A DNA stretch of 64,000 nt, from NCBI GenBank assembly GCA_963718695.1, contig OY970371.1:186001-250000 (forward strand), in the 5' to 3' direction. The notes below the pieces were generated by a model, which had not been told where the DNA came from, made no database searches, and saw nothing but the letters and a program-made list of their open reading frames with translations. The position numbers and the translations under genes were made by a program. This DNA is from Manganitrophus sp963718695. GTDB taxonomy: Bacteria > Nitrospirota > Nitrospiria > SBBL01 > Manganitrophaceae. Position 1 is the stretch's first letter. Every line of letters begins with the position of its first letter. Of this stretch, positions 1 to 8,054 are shown in pieces.

Positions 1-450
1 GGTGGAAAGGGCGCCCAGACCGATGACCTCGCAGCCGAGCTTCTCGGCCAACCGGGCGGTTTGGAGGATCCTTTTTTTTGCAAGCCGTGGATTGTAGTGC
101 ATCTGCTCGGGCGTCAGCGGACAGATGACGATATATCCGGTCTTTTCCTCTCCCGTCGCCGACCTCAGGCCAATAATGCTGGAACCAATGATCGGCCACA
201 ACATCCGCGTGGCGCGTTCGACCCAAAGGGGTGGAAAATAAGCTGAAAAGGGATATTTCCTACAGACATCGGAGAGGTCTCTCGGATGAATGAGGAAGGC
301 GTAGTCGCCCTTGCGGACCAGAATGCGAGCAATGACCCGAGGAAACCATAAAATAAACAGGTCTCGAAGGGCCGCTGTAAAAAGGAGAAGTGCATTGACG
401 GTTAGCTTAAAAAAAGAGGGGGTTTTCTTCTTGGTCTCTTTATCACTCAT
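1..450 (-). CDS. Acyl-ACP reductase-like protein, partial (N-terminal 150 residues)
   Basis: The frame opens at the ATG at 450 and runs without a stop off the left edge, so only the N-terminus is present. Residues about 36-70 carry a FAFLIHPRD-like block followed by RKYPF, and residues about 125-150 read ARLAEKLGCEVIGLGALST. That second block resembles the step into the NAD(P)-binding fold of long-chain acyl-ACP reductase (fatty aldehyde-forming) and related saccharopine/shikimate-dehydrogenase-like proteins. A hydrophobic stretch near residues 18-42 could be membrane-associated. From family knowledge it would reduce acyl-ACP or acyl-CoA with NAD(P)H. The exact substrate is inference, because the Rossmann domain and catalytic region lie outside the window. 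The 200 bp up to the next gene hold no other coding frame. Confidence 0.55.
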   Translation of the reverse strand, partial: MSDKETKKKTPSFFKLTVNALLLFTAALRDLFILWFPRVIARILVRKGDYAFLIHPRDLSDVCRKYPFSAYFPPLWVERATRMLWPIIGSSIIGLRSATGEEKTGYIVICPLTPEQMHYNPRLAKKRILQTARLAEKLGCEVIGLGALST

Positions 451-659
451 CTGAATCCCTGTTATAGAGAGTTCGAACCGTTGAACAAATCTGTACAGAG
501 CTGTCATTGAGCAAAAAAGCAATTCTTATACCAATAATGTATTCTATCGCACAGGGATTATCACGTTTAGAATCAATGGCTTATGAAAATTTAAAGAATG
601 CCGGGAAAAAAGTAAGCCGGGAAAGAGCACGAAACTTACCCACACAGTGACAAAAACTG

Positions 660-1958
660 TCACTCTGCCTTGGTATGCCAGAGCGCCGCGGCACGAATCC
701 CTTCGCGCTCATCGACCGACTGGAGCAAAACAAAACCGATCAAAAAAAAGAGGGCCAAAGAGAGAGTGGCCCATCGCTGGCTACCGGTCAGTCGCACAAT
801 CTCGCCATAAACGAGGGGACCGATGGAAGCTGAAATTTTGCCGGTCAGAGAAAAAAAGCCAAAAAATTCAGCGCTCTTCTGAATCGGCGCAAACAGCGCG
901 AGAAGCGCTCGACTGGCGGATTGGGTTGCCCCCAGGATGCTTCCCGCCGAAAGGCCCACCCCGTAAAAGCCGAGATGGGTGTCGACCCGATACGCCCAGA
1001 AGACGATCAGAATCCAGCCGACCAAGGTGATCGAGATCGTCCGCTTCGGCCCGAGGCGATCGGTGATGGGACCGAAGACGAATGAGCCGACCGCGGCACT
1101 GACCTGTGTAATGATAAAGTAGGTAATCAGTTCGGAAGTGGTGAAATGAAGCACCTGGCGTGCAAAGATGGAAGAGAAGACGATGACGGTGTTGATTGCG
1201 TCGTTATAAAAAAGATAAGCGATAAAATATTTGATCAACTCCTTGAACCGGCCCAAGCTCCCGAACGTTTTTTTGATCCGTGTGAATCCGATTTTGAAGT
1301 AAGAGTCGGTTCGGAGCGGGCCCTGCGGCGGGAGCCGTTCTCGGACAAAAATAAACATCGGGATCGAAAAGAGGAGAAAGAAAACCGCCGTGATGACAAA
1401 CGAGAAGCGGAAAGAATTCACGGCCTCTCCCGTAAGCCCGCCTCGGATGAAGGGAGCGACCAGAAGCAGGGAAAAGAAGCCGCCGATATAGCCGGTGGCC
1501 CATCCATAGCCGGAAAAACGTCCCATCCGTTCATCCACCGTGAGCTCCTTTAGAAAGGCATCATAAAAGGTCAACGCGGCATGATAACCGATGTTCGCAA
1601 TGATAAAAAAAAGAAGCCCCTTGAACCAGTCTCCCTCTTTCACAAAGTAGAGGAGCCCGGTGAAGAAAACGGTGAGAAGGGTCGAGAAGAGGAGAAAGCG
1701 CTTTTTCCTTCCGGAATAATCGGCGAGGGCCCCCAGCAGGGGGGAGAGAAAGGCGATCAGCAGCATCGAGAAGGCGATCCCTCTTCCCCAAAGGGTCGTG
1801 CCCTCTTCCTTCGCAACGACCTCCGTGAAATAGACGCTGTAGGCGACGGTGACGATGACCGTGGTAAAGGCCGAGTTCGCGAAATCATAAAGACACCAGC
1901 TGATCTGCTCTTTCAAGAAGACCGGCGGCGTCGGGGCGAGCGCGGGAGTGGCCTTCAT
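660..1958 (-). CDS. MFS transporter, UMF1/Atg22-like family
   Basis: This 432-residue protein is predicted to be an inner-membrane transporter with 12 hydrophobic segments. The N-terminal ISWCLYDFANSAFTTVIVTV block and the later GYGWATGYIGG and SASRALLALFAP-type segments are typical of the UMF1 (Atg22-related) branch of the major facilitator superfamily. Substrates of bacterial UMF1 members are mostly unknown, although yeast Atg22 exports amino acids. It starts at 1958 and overlaps the inositol monophosphatase stop codon by 4 bp (ATGA), so the two are translationally coupled in one minus-strand operon. A weak 7-bp hairpin (646-664) overlaps its stop codon but lacks a clear T tail. Confidence 0.85.
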   Translation of the reverse strand: MKATPALAPTPPVFLKEQISWCLYDFANSAFTTVIVTVAYSVYFTEVVAKEEGTTLWGRGIAFSMLLIAFLSPLLGALADYSGRKKRFLLFSTLLTVFFTGLLYFVKEGDWFKGLLFFIIANIGYHAALTFYDAFLKELTVDERMGRFSGYGWATGYIGGFFSLLLVAPFIRGGLTGEAVNSFRFSFVITAVFFLLFSIPMFIFVRERLPPQGPLRTDSYFKIGFTRIKKTFGSLGRFKELIKYFIAYLFYNDAINTVIVFSSIFARQVLHFTTSELITYFIITQVSAAVGSFVFGPITDRLGPKRTISITLVGWILIVFWAYRVDTHLGFYGVGLSAGSILGATQSASRALLALFAPIQKSAEFFGFFSLTGKISASIGPLVYGEIVRLTGSQRWATLSLALFFLIGFVLLQSVDEREGIRAAALWHTKAE

Positions 1959-2740
1959 CTGGTCTTCTGCAGCACGTCGATCATCTCCCGATGAATCTTC
2001 CCGTTGCTGGCGAGCAGCTCCGAATCATAAATCGAGTAAGGTTTCCCGGAGAAGTCGCTCAATTTGCCGCCCGCCTCGGTGAGAATCAAACTCCCGGCGG
2101 CGGTGTCCCACGCGTGAAGCTTGAGCTCCCAGAAGCCGTCGAATCGACCGGAGGCGACATAACAGAGATCCAGCGCCGCCGATCCCGTTCGCCGGACCCC
2201 CTGGGCTTTCATGCTGAAATTGGCGAAATGATTGAAGTTGTTGGTGGGATCGGTCCGGATATCGTAAGCAAAACCGGTCACGAGGAGACCCTTGTCGAGG
2301 CGGGAGACGGAGGAGACCCGGATCGGCGCTTCATTGAGGAAGGCCCCCTTTCCCTTCTCGGCGAAGAAGAGCTCCTTCCGAAGGGGATCGAAGACAATGC
2401 CGAGATGGACCTTCCCTTTTACCTCGACCGCGATCGAAACACAGAAAAAAGGAAATCGATGGGAGTAGTTGGTTGTTCCGTCCAACGGATCGATAATCCA
2501 TCGGTACGGAGAAGGTTCGGTTCGATCGTGGCCTTCCTCCGCCAAAACCTGGTGGGCGGGGAAGTGTTTATTGACCAACGCCACGATCGCCTCTTCAGAG
2601 AGATTATCGATGTTGGTGACGAGATTGAGGTCTCCTTTATAAGAGACGGTCACCTCTCCTTCCAGGCCTTTTTTAAGGATGTGTCCCGCCTTTTTGGCCG
2701 CGCGGAGAGCGACTTCGCGAATCTGTTTCATTTCCGTCAT
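1955..2740 (-). CDS. Inositol monophosphatase family protein (SuhB/CysQ-like)
   Basis: A 261-residue Mg-dependent, Li-sensitive-type phosphatase. Metal-binding motifs are visible: VLAEEG near residue 66, then WIIDPLDGTTNY near residue 81, and the C-terminal HAWDTAAGSLILTEAGG motif near residue 210. Length matches the family (about 260-270). Family members hydrolyse inositol-1-phosphate, histidinol phosphate, PAP or related small phosphoesters, and sequence alone does not settle which. It is the first gene of a two-gene minus-strand operon with the MFS transporter, overlapping it by 4 bp. It is divergent from the MATE exporter; the 186 bp between them should hold both promoters. Confidence 0.88.
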   Translation of the reverse strand: MTEMKQIREVALRAAKKAGHILKKGLEGEVTVSYKGDLNLVTNIDNLSEEAIVALVNKHFPAHQVLAEEGHDRTEPSPYRWIIDPLDGTTNYSHRFPFFCVSIAVEVKGKVHLGIVFDPLRKELFFAEKGKGAFLNEAPIRVSSVSRLDKGLLVTGFAYDIRTDPTNNFNHFANFSMKAQGVRRTGSAALDLCYVASGRFDGFWELKLHAWDTAAGSLILTEAGGKLSDFSGKPYSIYDSELLASNGKIHREMIDVLQKTR

Positions 2741-2926
2741 GGCAGCAATATAGCATGTTTTTCAGTGAAGTAAAAACTTTATCGTGAGTTGCCGTTCCGG
2801 CCCAAACCGGATATAATCATTCGCATCCATGAAAGATCGATCCGTTTTTATCCCATCCGTTCCCCTTTTTTCCTTTCGTCGATCGCTCCGTTCCCCTTAC
2901 GAAAAAAAGGTTCAGGCCGTCCCGCA

Positions 2927-4258
2927 ATGAGAAGAGAAGTTCGACGTAAGATTTTGGCGCTGGCCCTTCCCGTCGTTGCCAGCAGCCTCTTGGAGCGGGC
3001 GGTCACGACCACCGATATCTTCTTGGTCGGCGGGCTGGGGGCCTCGGCGATTGCGGCGGTCGGCCTCTCGCAGCTGATCATTGTTTTTTTGATGAGCCTG
3101 ATCGCCGGGCTGTCGGTCGGAACGACCGTGGTCGTCGCCCAATTGGTCGGCGCGAATAACCGGCAGCGGGCGTCGGAGGCCGCCTTCAGTGCGCTGCTGG
3201 TCGGTTTTACACTCAGCTTCTTGATCGGCGGACTCGGTCTTTATCTGCGTCGTCCCGCAGCTGTCCTCCTGGGAGCGGAACCGGTCCTGATCGATTTGAT
3301 CGATGCCTATCTCTTTTACATTTTTCTCTTTTTGCCGTTCAGCATCGGGGTCGATCTGCTTTCGGCGATCATGCATGGGCGGGCGGATATGCGAACCCCG
3401 ATGGTCGCCATCATCGGGGTGAATCTTTTCCATCTTGGCATCGCCTACACGTTGATCTACGGCCATTTCGGATTTCCGGCGCTGGGCGTCCGAGGGGCTG
3501 CGATCGCGGTCGGCGTTTCGGAAATCTTCGGCTCCATCTTTCTCTTGATCAGAGCCTTCCAGAAAGGTTTTCTTACTCGAACCCCGCTTCGTCTCGATTT
3601 GATCCGGCAGGTCGTCCGTGTCGGTCTTCCCTTTTGCGCCGACCGGCTCGTCCAGCAGGTCGCGCAAATGTCGTATGCGCGGGCCGTGCTGGTCTATGGG
3701 ACGGTCACTTATGCCGCACACCAGGTGGGGCTGGCGATCGAGGCCTTCTCCTTTATGGCCGGAAGCGGGTTTGCCATCGCCGCCGTCACCTCGGTGGGGC
3801 AGAGCATCGGCGCCTCGCAGTACAAGCGGGCGAAGATTGAGAATTGGGAGGCGAATCGTCTCGCCGTGTTAGTGATGGCCTCCATGGGGATCGTCTTTTT
3901 CTTCTTCCCCTATCTTTTGCTTCGACTGTTTACGGAAGATGCGGAAGTCGTCCGTTTGGGGACCCTCTTTCTGAAGATCGTCGCGCTGATTCAGATTCCG
4001 CTGGCGATCACGATGGTCCTCTCCGGCTCCCTCAAGGGGGCCGGTGATACACGCTTTCTCCTCACGGTCACCTTTGTCGGCGCCTGGCTGATCCGGGTTC
4101 CCCTCGCCTTTTATTTCTCCTTCGTCCAACCGCTTGGGATTACCTACGTCTGGGGGGTCATGGTGGTCGATTGGTTTGCCCGCATGACGTTGACCCTCCT
4201 CCGATACCGCTCCGAGAAATGGCAGAGCATCCGCGTTATCGAGCAGAAAAGATCGTAG
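2927..4258 (+). CDS. MATE family efflux transporter
   Basis: A multidrug and toxic compound extrusion (MATE/NorM-DinF) antiporter, about 443 residues, with 12 hydrophobic segments in two similar halves. Typical family blocks are LALPVVASSLLERAVTTTD at the start of helix 1 and SGSLKGAGDTRF in the second half. The frame is open from a TTG at 2789, but that adds a 46-residue basic, non-family extension. The ATG at 2927 gives the normal family length and is preferred, with an AAAGG about 16 nt upstream as a weak Shine-Dalgarno. MATE proteins export cationic compounds using Na+ or H+ gradients; the substrate here is unknown. Confidence 0.85.
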   Translation: MRREVRRKILALALPVVASSLLERAVTTTDIFLVGGLGASAIAAVGLSQLIIVFLMSLIAGLSVGTTVVVAQLVGANNRQRASEAAFSALLVGFTLSFLIGGLGLYLRRPAAVLLGAEPVLIDLIDAYLFYIFLFLPFSIGVDLLSAIMHGRADMRTPMVAIIGVNLFHLGIAYTLIYGHFGFPALGVRGAAIAVGVSEIFGSIFLLIRAFQKGFLTRTPLRLDLIRQVVRVGLPFCADRLVQQVAQMSYARAVLVYGTVTYAAHQVGLAIEAFSFMAGSGFAIAAVTSVGQSIGASQYKRAKIENWEANRLAVLVMASMGIVFFFFPYLLLRLFTEDAEVVRLGTLFLKIVALIQIPLAITMVLSGSLKGAGDTRFLLTVTFVGAWLIRVPLAFYFSFVQPLGITYVWGVMVVDWFARMTLTLLRYRSEKWQSIRVIEQKRS

Positions 4259-4317
4259 TCATCCCGTTTGCCAAAATGAAGGGTCGGCAGTATTCTTACA
4301 GTAAAGAGGTGCTCGGT

Positions 4318-5799
4318 ATGCCGTTTTCAAAAAAGCTTATCGTTTTATTTATTCTCTCCGCGCTCATTGGCTGCGGGCGGAAGGAATCGGATGACGAGGT
4401 CGGCGTTGCGGTGCTCCCGACGTTCTTTAAACTTCCGGCCGGGGGAGAAGTGCTCCTTTCCGCCGATGTGTCGGGGACCCTGGACAAAGGGGTGGCTTGG
4501 CAGATCAACGGGCCGGGAAGTATCGACCCCGCGACCGGTCTCTATCGATCGGACCCTAATTTCGATTCCAATAGACCGACCGCCACGGTCCAGGCGGTCA
4601 GTCAGGATGATCCGAGTGCCATTGGTTTTGCAGCCATTACGATGACCGCTTCCTCGAAGTTGTCGAGTGATCCGGCGGTTCCGGTGGGGTCCCGCAGCTT
4701 GGTTATGGGGGGATACGCGGTCCGTGCAGGGCAGACGATTGATCTCAATGGGGACAGCTTGCTGGATCTGGTGTCGGTGAGTCGTTCAAGGAATCGCGCG
4801 GTCGTCTTTCTCGGTGTCGGCAACGGCTTGTTTCGAAAGCAGGCCGAGATTTCAGTGGTCGATCCGTCCGGCGTCATCGTGGGGGATTTTGTCAATTCGG
4901 AGGCCTTTATTGCCGATCTTGCGATCGGAAGCCGAAACGAGCGGGCCATCAAGATCATCTCGGGAGAGGCAGGAAGTCCTCACGTTCCTTTTCCGGTAAC
5001 CGTCACGACGCACCCGCTCACGAACGGAGAAATTCCATCGGCCTTGGCCGCCGGGCAGTTCCATGGGGATGTCGCAAGCCGAAATTCCGATCTGATCGTC
5101 GGAACCGAAGAAGGATCGATCGTTCTTTTTCTACAGGATCGATCCACAAATCAATTTAGTCAGCCGTCTGCCATTGCCGTGGGCGGAAAGGTCACTCAGA
5201 TGGTCACGGCCGATTTTAATGGAGATGAGTCGCTCGATCTCGCCGTCCTCCGCGACGGGGCCGGCGATGTCTCCATTTTCCTCGGCGACGGGGCCGGCGC
5301 GTTTTCCGGACCGGTTTCTGTTCCATTCACATCGCCCCCCACGTCGCTTGCAGTGGGGGATCTGAATGGGGACAACATCATTGATCTGGCGGCTGCCCAT
5401 CAGGCCTCCAGTCAAGTTTCAACCTCGAACGGAAAAGGGGATGGGACGTTCTTGCCGGCCGCTTATCTTTCCGTTGAATTTCCGCCGGGAGCGATCGTAG
5501 TGGAAGATTTCAACCTCGACCGGATTAATGAAACCCCCACCCGGCCGGGAAATCCGATGTTGGACATCGCCGTGACGCTTCCCTCTTTACGTGAGATCTT
5601 GGTCCTCTTCGGCGATGGGACGGGAAAGTTTATCGGAAAGTTTAATCATAGCACCGGCACCACAACCCCCGTCACTTTGATTTCCGGGTTCTTCCTCACT
5701 GGCGGTTTCCAAAGCCCGCAGGGTTTTCAAAGCGTCAGCCTCGTCTACCTGAGTGAAACGGAAGATAAATTTCATCTTCTCAATAACATCAGCTTCTAG
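4318..5799 (+). CDS. Lipoprotein with FG-GAP/VCBS repeats
   Basis: A 493-residue predicted lipoprotein. The ATG at 4318 follows AGAGGT by 8 nt and gives a signal peptide ending in a lipobox (ALIGC, Cys at about 19). Residues about 40-130 look like an immunoglobulin-type or BIG-type domain (phrases such as DVSGTLDKGVAWQINGPG). From about residue 150 on there are repeated short blocks of the FG-GAP/VCBS type, for example DLNGDNIIDLAAAH and DFNGDESLDLAVLRDGAG, which form calcium-binding beta-propeller blades in other proteins. It probably lies at the cell surface or in the periplasm. Its function is unknown. It follows the MATE gene by 59 bp and could be cotranscribed. Confidence 0.75.
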   Translation: MPFSKKLIVLFILSALIGCGRKESDDEVGVAVLPTFFKLPAGGEVLLSADVSGTLDKGVAWQINGPGSIDPATGLYRSDPNFDSNRPTATVQAVSQDDPSAIGFAAITMTASSKLSSDPAVPVGSRSLVMGGYAVRAGQTIDLNGDSLLDLVSVSRSRNRAVVFLGVGNGLFRKQAEISVVDPSGVIVGDFVNSEAFIADLAIGSRNERAIKIISGEAGSPHVPFPVTVTTHPLTNGEIPSALAAGQFHGDVASRNSDLIVGTEEGSIVLFLQDRSTNQFSQPSAIAVGGKVTQMVTADFNGDESLDLAVLRDGAGDVSIFLGDGAGAFSGPVSVPFTSPPTSLAVGDLNGDNIIDLAAAHQASSQVSTSNGKGDGTFLPAAYLSVEFPPGAIVVEDFNLDRINETPTRPGNPMLDIAVTLPSLREILVLFGDGTGKFIGKFNHSTGTTTPVTLISGFFLTGGFQSPQGFQSVSLVYLSETEDKFHLLNNISF

Positions 5800-6131
5800 G
5801 CACAAGTCTCTGCCCCTTAAAACTTCAAACAGTTCCATGTACCTCGAAGCTGTGCTGCATGGGATGGAGACCGCCGTTCAGAGCTTGCCCCCTTATTAGC
5901 ATCAATCCTCTTTTGCAACCCTTTCTCAAAATCCCGCCCGCCTCGGCTTTTTTAAATCCCCCAGCCGGAGGATTGCCACGCCAGTGGAGGGGATCAAAAT
6001 AGTATTGGCCGCCGAGATTCCGTTGAAGTTGGACGGCCGTTTGGCAAGAGGGAGGTCGCCCCATCGGATTGGTCAATTACAGACGGAACAAGGGCGGATA
6101 ATAACTTTTGGAGGGAGTACGATGGAAACGA
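5800..6131 (+). other. Non-coding interval
   Basis: No credible gene is seen in these 332 bases. Open frames on both strands lack family resemblance and Shine-Dalgarno sites. Near its end a GGAGGG (6110-6115) is well placed for an ATG at 6122, which is out of frame with the membrane protein that follows. Confidence 0.5.
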
Positions 6132-6596
6132 ATGTCAGAAAGGGGATTCAAGGTCATCAGCTTCATCTCGACCCTTCTTCTCGGATTGCTTTTGATTTTC
6201 CTCTTTCCCGGATTCAGCCGCGCGGCGGTCTCCACGCTAAGGGAAAAACCGATGGCGTCGCTCGGCTGGGGGCTGGTCTGGCTGATCGCCACCCCGGTGG
6301 TCCTGATCACCCTGCTGGTGACGGTGGTCGGAATTCCGCTTGCGCTGATTCTCTTCCCGCTCTACTTTATCAGCCTCTATCTGGCGCGGATTGTGATCAT
6401 TCTCTGGGCCGGCACCGCCCTTCTGGAGCGGATGGGGAAACAAGGGCACCCGGGATGGGGATTGCTGGTCGGTCTCTTCCTCTACACATTGCTGACGCTG
6501 ATACCGGGACCCGGCGGTTTCGTCAGTCTCCTCGTGATCCTCTTCGGGCTCGGGGCGACCCTCCTGACATTAAGGGCGAAATATGCCGCCGCATGA
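6132..6596 (+). CDS. Small integral membrane protein (about 154 residues)
   Basis: The protein is mostly hydrophobic, with about four predicted membrane segments: residues 9-26, 42-65, 68-92 and 108-145. The block LREKPMASLGWGLVWLI resembles membrane regions attached to bactofilin-like (polymer-forming) proteins, but here it stands alone and no function can be assigned. The start is uncertain. A strong GGAGGG at 6110-6115 sits 6 nt before the ATG at 6122, but that ATG reads METNVRKG in the wrong frame. The in-frame ATG at 6132 is 16 nt away. A one-base slip in the GGGG run near 6144 would join the well-placed start to the conserved body, so a small frameshift is possible. Confidence 0.6.
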   Translation: MSERGFKVISFISTLLLGLLLIFLFPGFSRAAVSTLREKPMASLGWGLVWLIATPVVLITLLVTVVGIPLALILFPLYFISLYLARIVIILWAGTALLERMGKQGHPGWGLLVGLFLYTLLTLIPGPGGFVSLLVILFGLGATLLTLRAKYAAA

Positions 6597-6705
6597 GAAG
6601 AGATCTCGCACGGCGCCATATATTGACATGGGATAAACCGTAAGCATATGATGTCCGTCCAGGAAGCGTCGGACCGTGTCCATTCTTCGAAAAGGAGGAC
6701 TGCAT

Positions 6706-7152
6706 ATGCTCAAAGAGTTCAAGGAATTCGCCATGCGCGGGAATGTCCTCGACATGGCGGTGGGGGTCGTCATCGGCGCGGCCTTCGGCAAGATCGTGAA
6801 TTCGTTCGTGGCCGATATCCTCATGCCGCCGCTTGGCTTACTTCTCGGACAGGTCGATTTTTCAAATCTCTTCATTAATCTCTCCGGCAAGCCGGTGCTC
6901 TCCTTGGCAGAGGCCAAGACGGCCGGCGTGCCGACCATCAACTATGGTTTTTTTATCAATCAAGTTATCGATTTTCTCATCGTTGCCTTCGCGATCTTCC
7001 TGTTGATCCGGCAGATGAATGCGATGAAGCGCCGGTCCAACCCGGCGCCGGCGGCGCCGACCTCAAAGGATTGCCCTTACTGTCTGCTCGCGGTTCCGCT
7101 GAAGGCGAGCCGCTGTCCCCACTGCACCTCTGAACTGAAGACAGCGGCTTAA
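6706..7152 (+). CDS. mscL: Large-conductance mechanosensitive channel with C-terminal zinc ribbon
   Basis: Residues 1-105 are a typical MscL: LKEFKEFAMRGNVLDMAVGV, then VIGAAFGKIVNSFVADILMP (first membrane helix and pore) and a second helix near FFINQVIDFLIVAFAIFLLI. MscL opens at near-lytic membrane tension to release solutes on osmotic downshock. The ATG at 6706 follows AAAGGAGG by 7 nt, so the start is firm. After an Ala/Pro linker the last 35 residues carry CPYC and CPHC knuckles, 148 residues in total, an added zinc-ribbon domain absent from E. coli MscL. The ribbon should be cytoplasmic and might bind metal or interact with partners; this is inference. Confidence 0.93.
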   Translation: MLKEFKEFAMRGNVLDMAVGVVIGAAFGKIVNSFVADILMPPLGLLLGQVDFSNLFINLSGKPVLSLAEAKTAGVPTINYGFFINQVIDFLIVAFAIFLLIRQMNAMKRRSNPAPAAPTSKDCPYCLLAVPLKASRCPHCTSELKTAA

Positions 7153-7213
7153 ATTGTCCTCTGCTCATGAATCCCATTTCACTTTCACACCTCATTCAAT
7201 AGGAGAAAGACTG

Positions 7214-7942
7214 ATGAGATACCTGATCCGCCTCGTGGAAGTTCTTTGTCTCTCGATGGCCGTCGTCGTTCCATCGTATGCTCAGGAGGAGTCCCCTTGG
7301 AAGGGGAACCTGGAGTTTTCTTACCTTGAGACGTCGGGAAACACGAATGCCGAAACCTTCGTGACCGCCGGCAAGGTGGAGCGCACCTTCGCGGCGTCGA
7401 AGTTATCAGGGGAGATGAGGGCACTCTACGGAAAGAATGAAGGGGTCACTTCCGACAAGAGCTGGCTCGGCGTCCTCAAATATGATCGAAACATCACCGA
7501 GCGGACATACGGCTTTTTCTCGGAGACGGTCGAGCGAAACACGCTGAAGGGAATCGAGATCCGGTCGATCGCCCTGGCCGGTTTGGGCCATTATTTCATA
7601 AAGACCCCCGCCGACGCGCTCCGGGGAGAGATCGGTCTCGGCTACATCCGGGAGAACCCGGTGGCCCCTTTGGCCGATCGCGGTTACCCGACGGCCCGCC
7701 TCTTCGGCGGCTATAGCCACTCCTTCACAGAGAAGACCCGATTCGAGCAGACGGCGGAATACACGCCAAACTTAAAAGACGGGGACGACTACTTTGTCAA
7801 TGAAGAGTCGGCCTTTATTACGAACCTGATGGGAAACTTGGCCTTCAGGGTCTCCTACGCCGTCCTCTACGACAATCAGCCGCCTGCCGGCTTCGGAAAA
7901 TATGATCGGCTCTTCAAGACCGCCTTGCTTTATACGTTTTGA
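7214..7942 (+). CDS. DUF481 outer-membrane beta-barrel protein (YdiY-like)
   Basis: The ATG at 7214 lies 8 nt after AGGAG and gives a Sec signal peptide ending near SYAQ-E (about residue 23), so the product is exported (242 residues). The mature part begins with WKGNLEFSYLETSGNTNAET, the usual DUF481 opening, and continues with alternating beta-strand patterns to a C-terminal aromatic residue (LLYTF), as in barrel proteins inserted by Bam. DUF481 proteins are salt- or acid-inducible outer-membrane proteins of unclear function. It follows MscL by 62 bp, so an osmotic-stress link between the two is plausible but only suggested by position. Confidence 0.8.
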   Translation: MRYLIRLVEVLCLSMAVVVPSYAQEESPWKGNLEFSYLETSGNTNAETFVTAGKVERTFAASKLSGEMRALYGKNEGVTSDKSWLGVLKYDRNITERTYGFFSETVERNTLKGIEIRSIALAGLGHYFIKTPADALRGEIGLGYIRENPVAPLADRGYPTARLFGGYSHSFTEKTRFEQTAEYTPNLKDGDDYFVNEESAFITNLMGNLAFRVSYAVLYDNQPPAGFGKYDRLFKTALLYTF

Positions 7943-8054
7943 TCGGGAGCCGAGAGAAGACGAGGCATCCGAATCGGCGATCGCGGGAAGGGGACGCCTT
8001 GGCCTTGCGGCCGACATCTGATATGATCCTCCTATCTTTTTTCGAGAAATTGCC

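Noticed and set aside
5984..6643. Plus frame of 219 codons over the small membrane protein
   Set aside because: After the first eight codons it becomes Arg/Gly/Asp-rich shadow sequence. The hydrophobic frame from 6132 is the real one.
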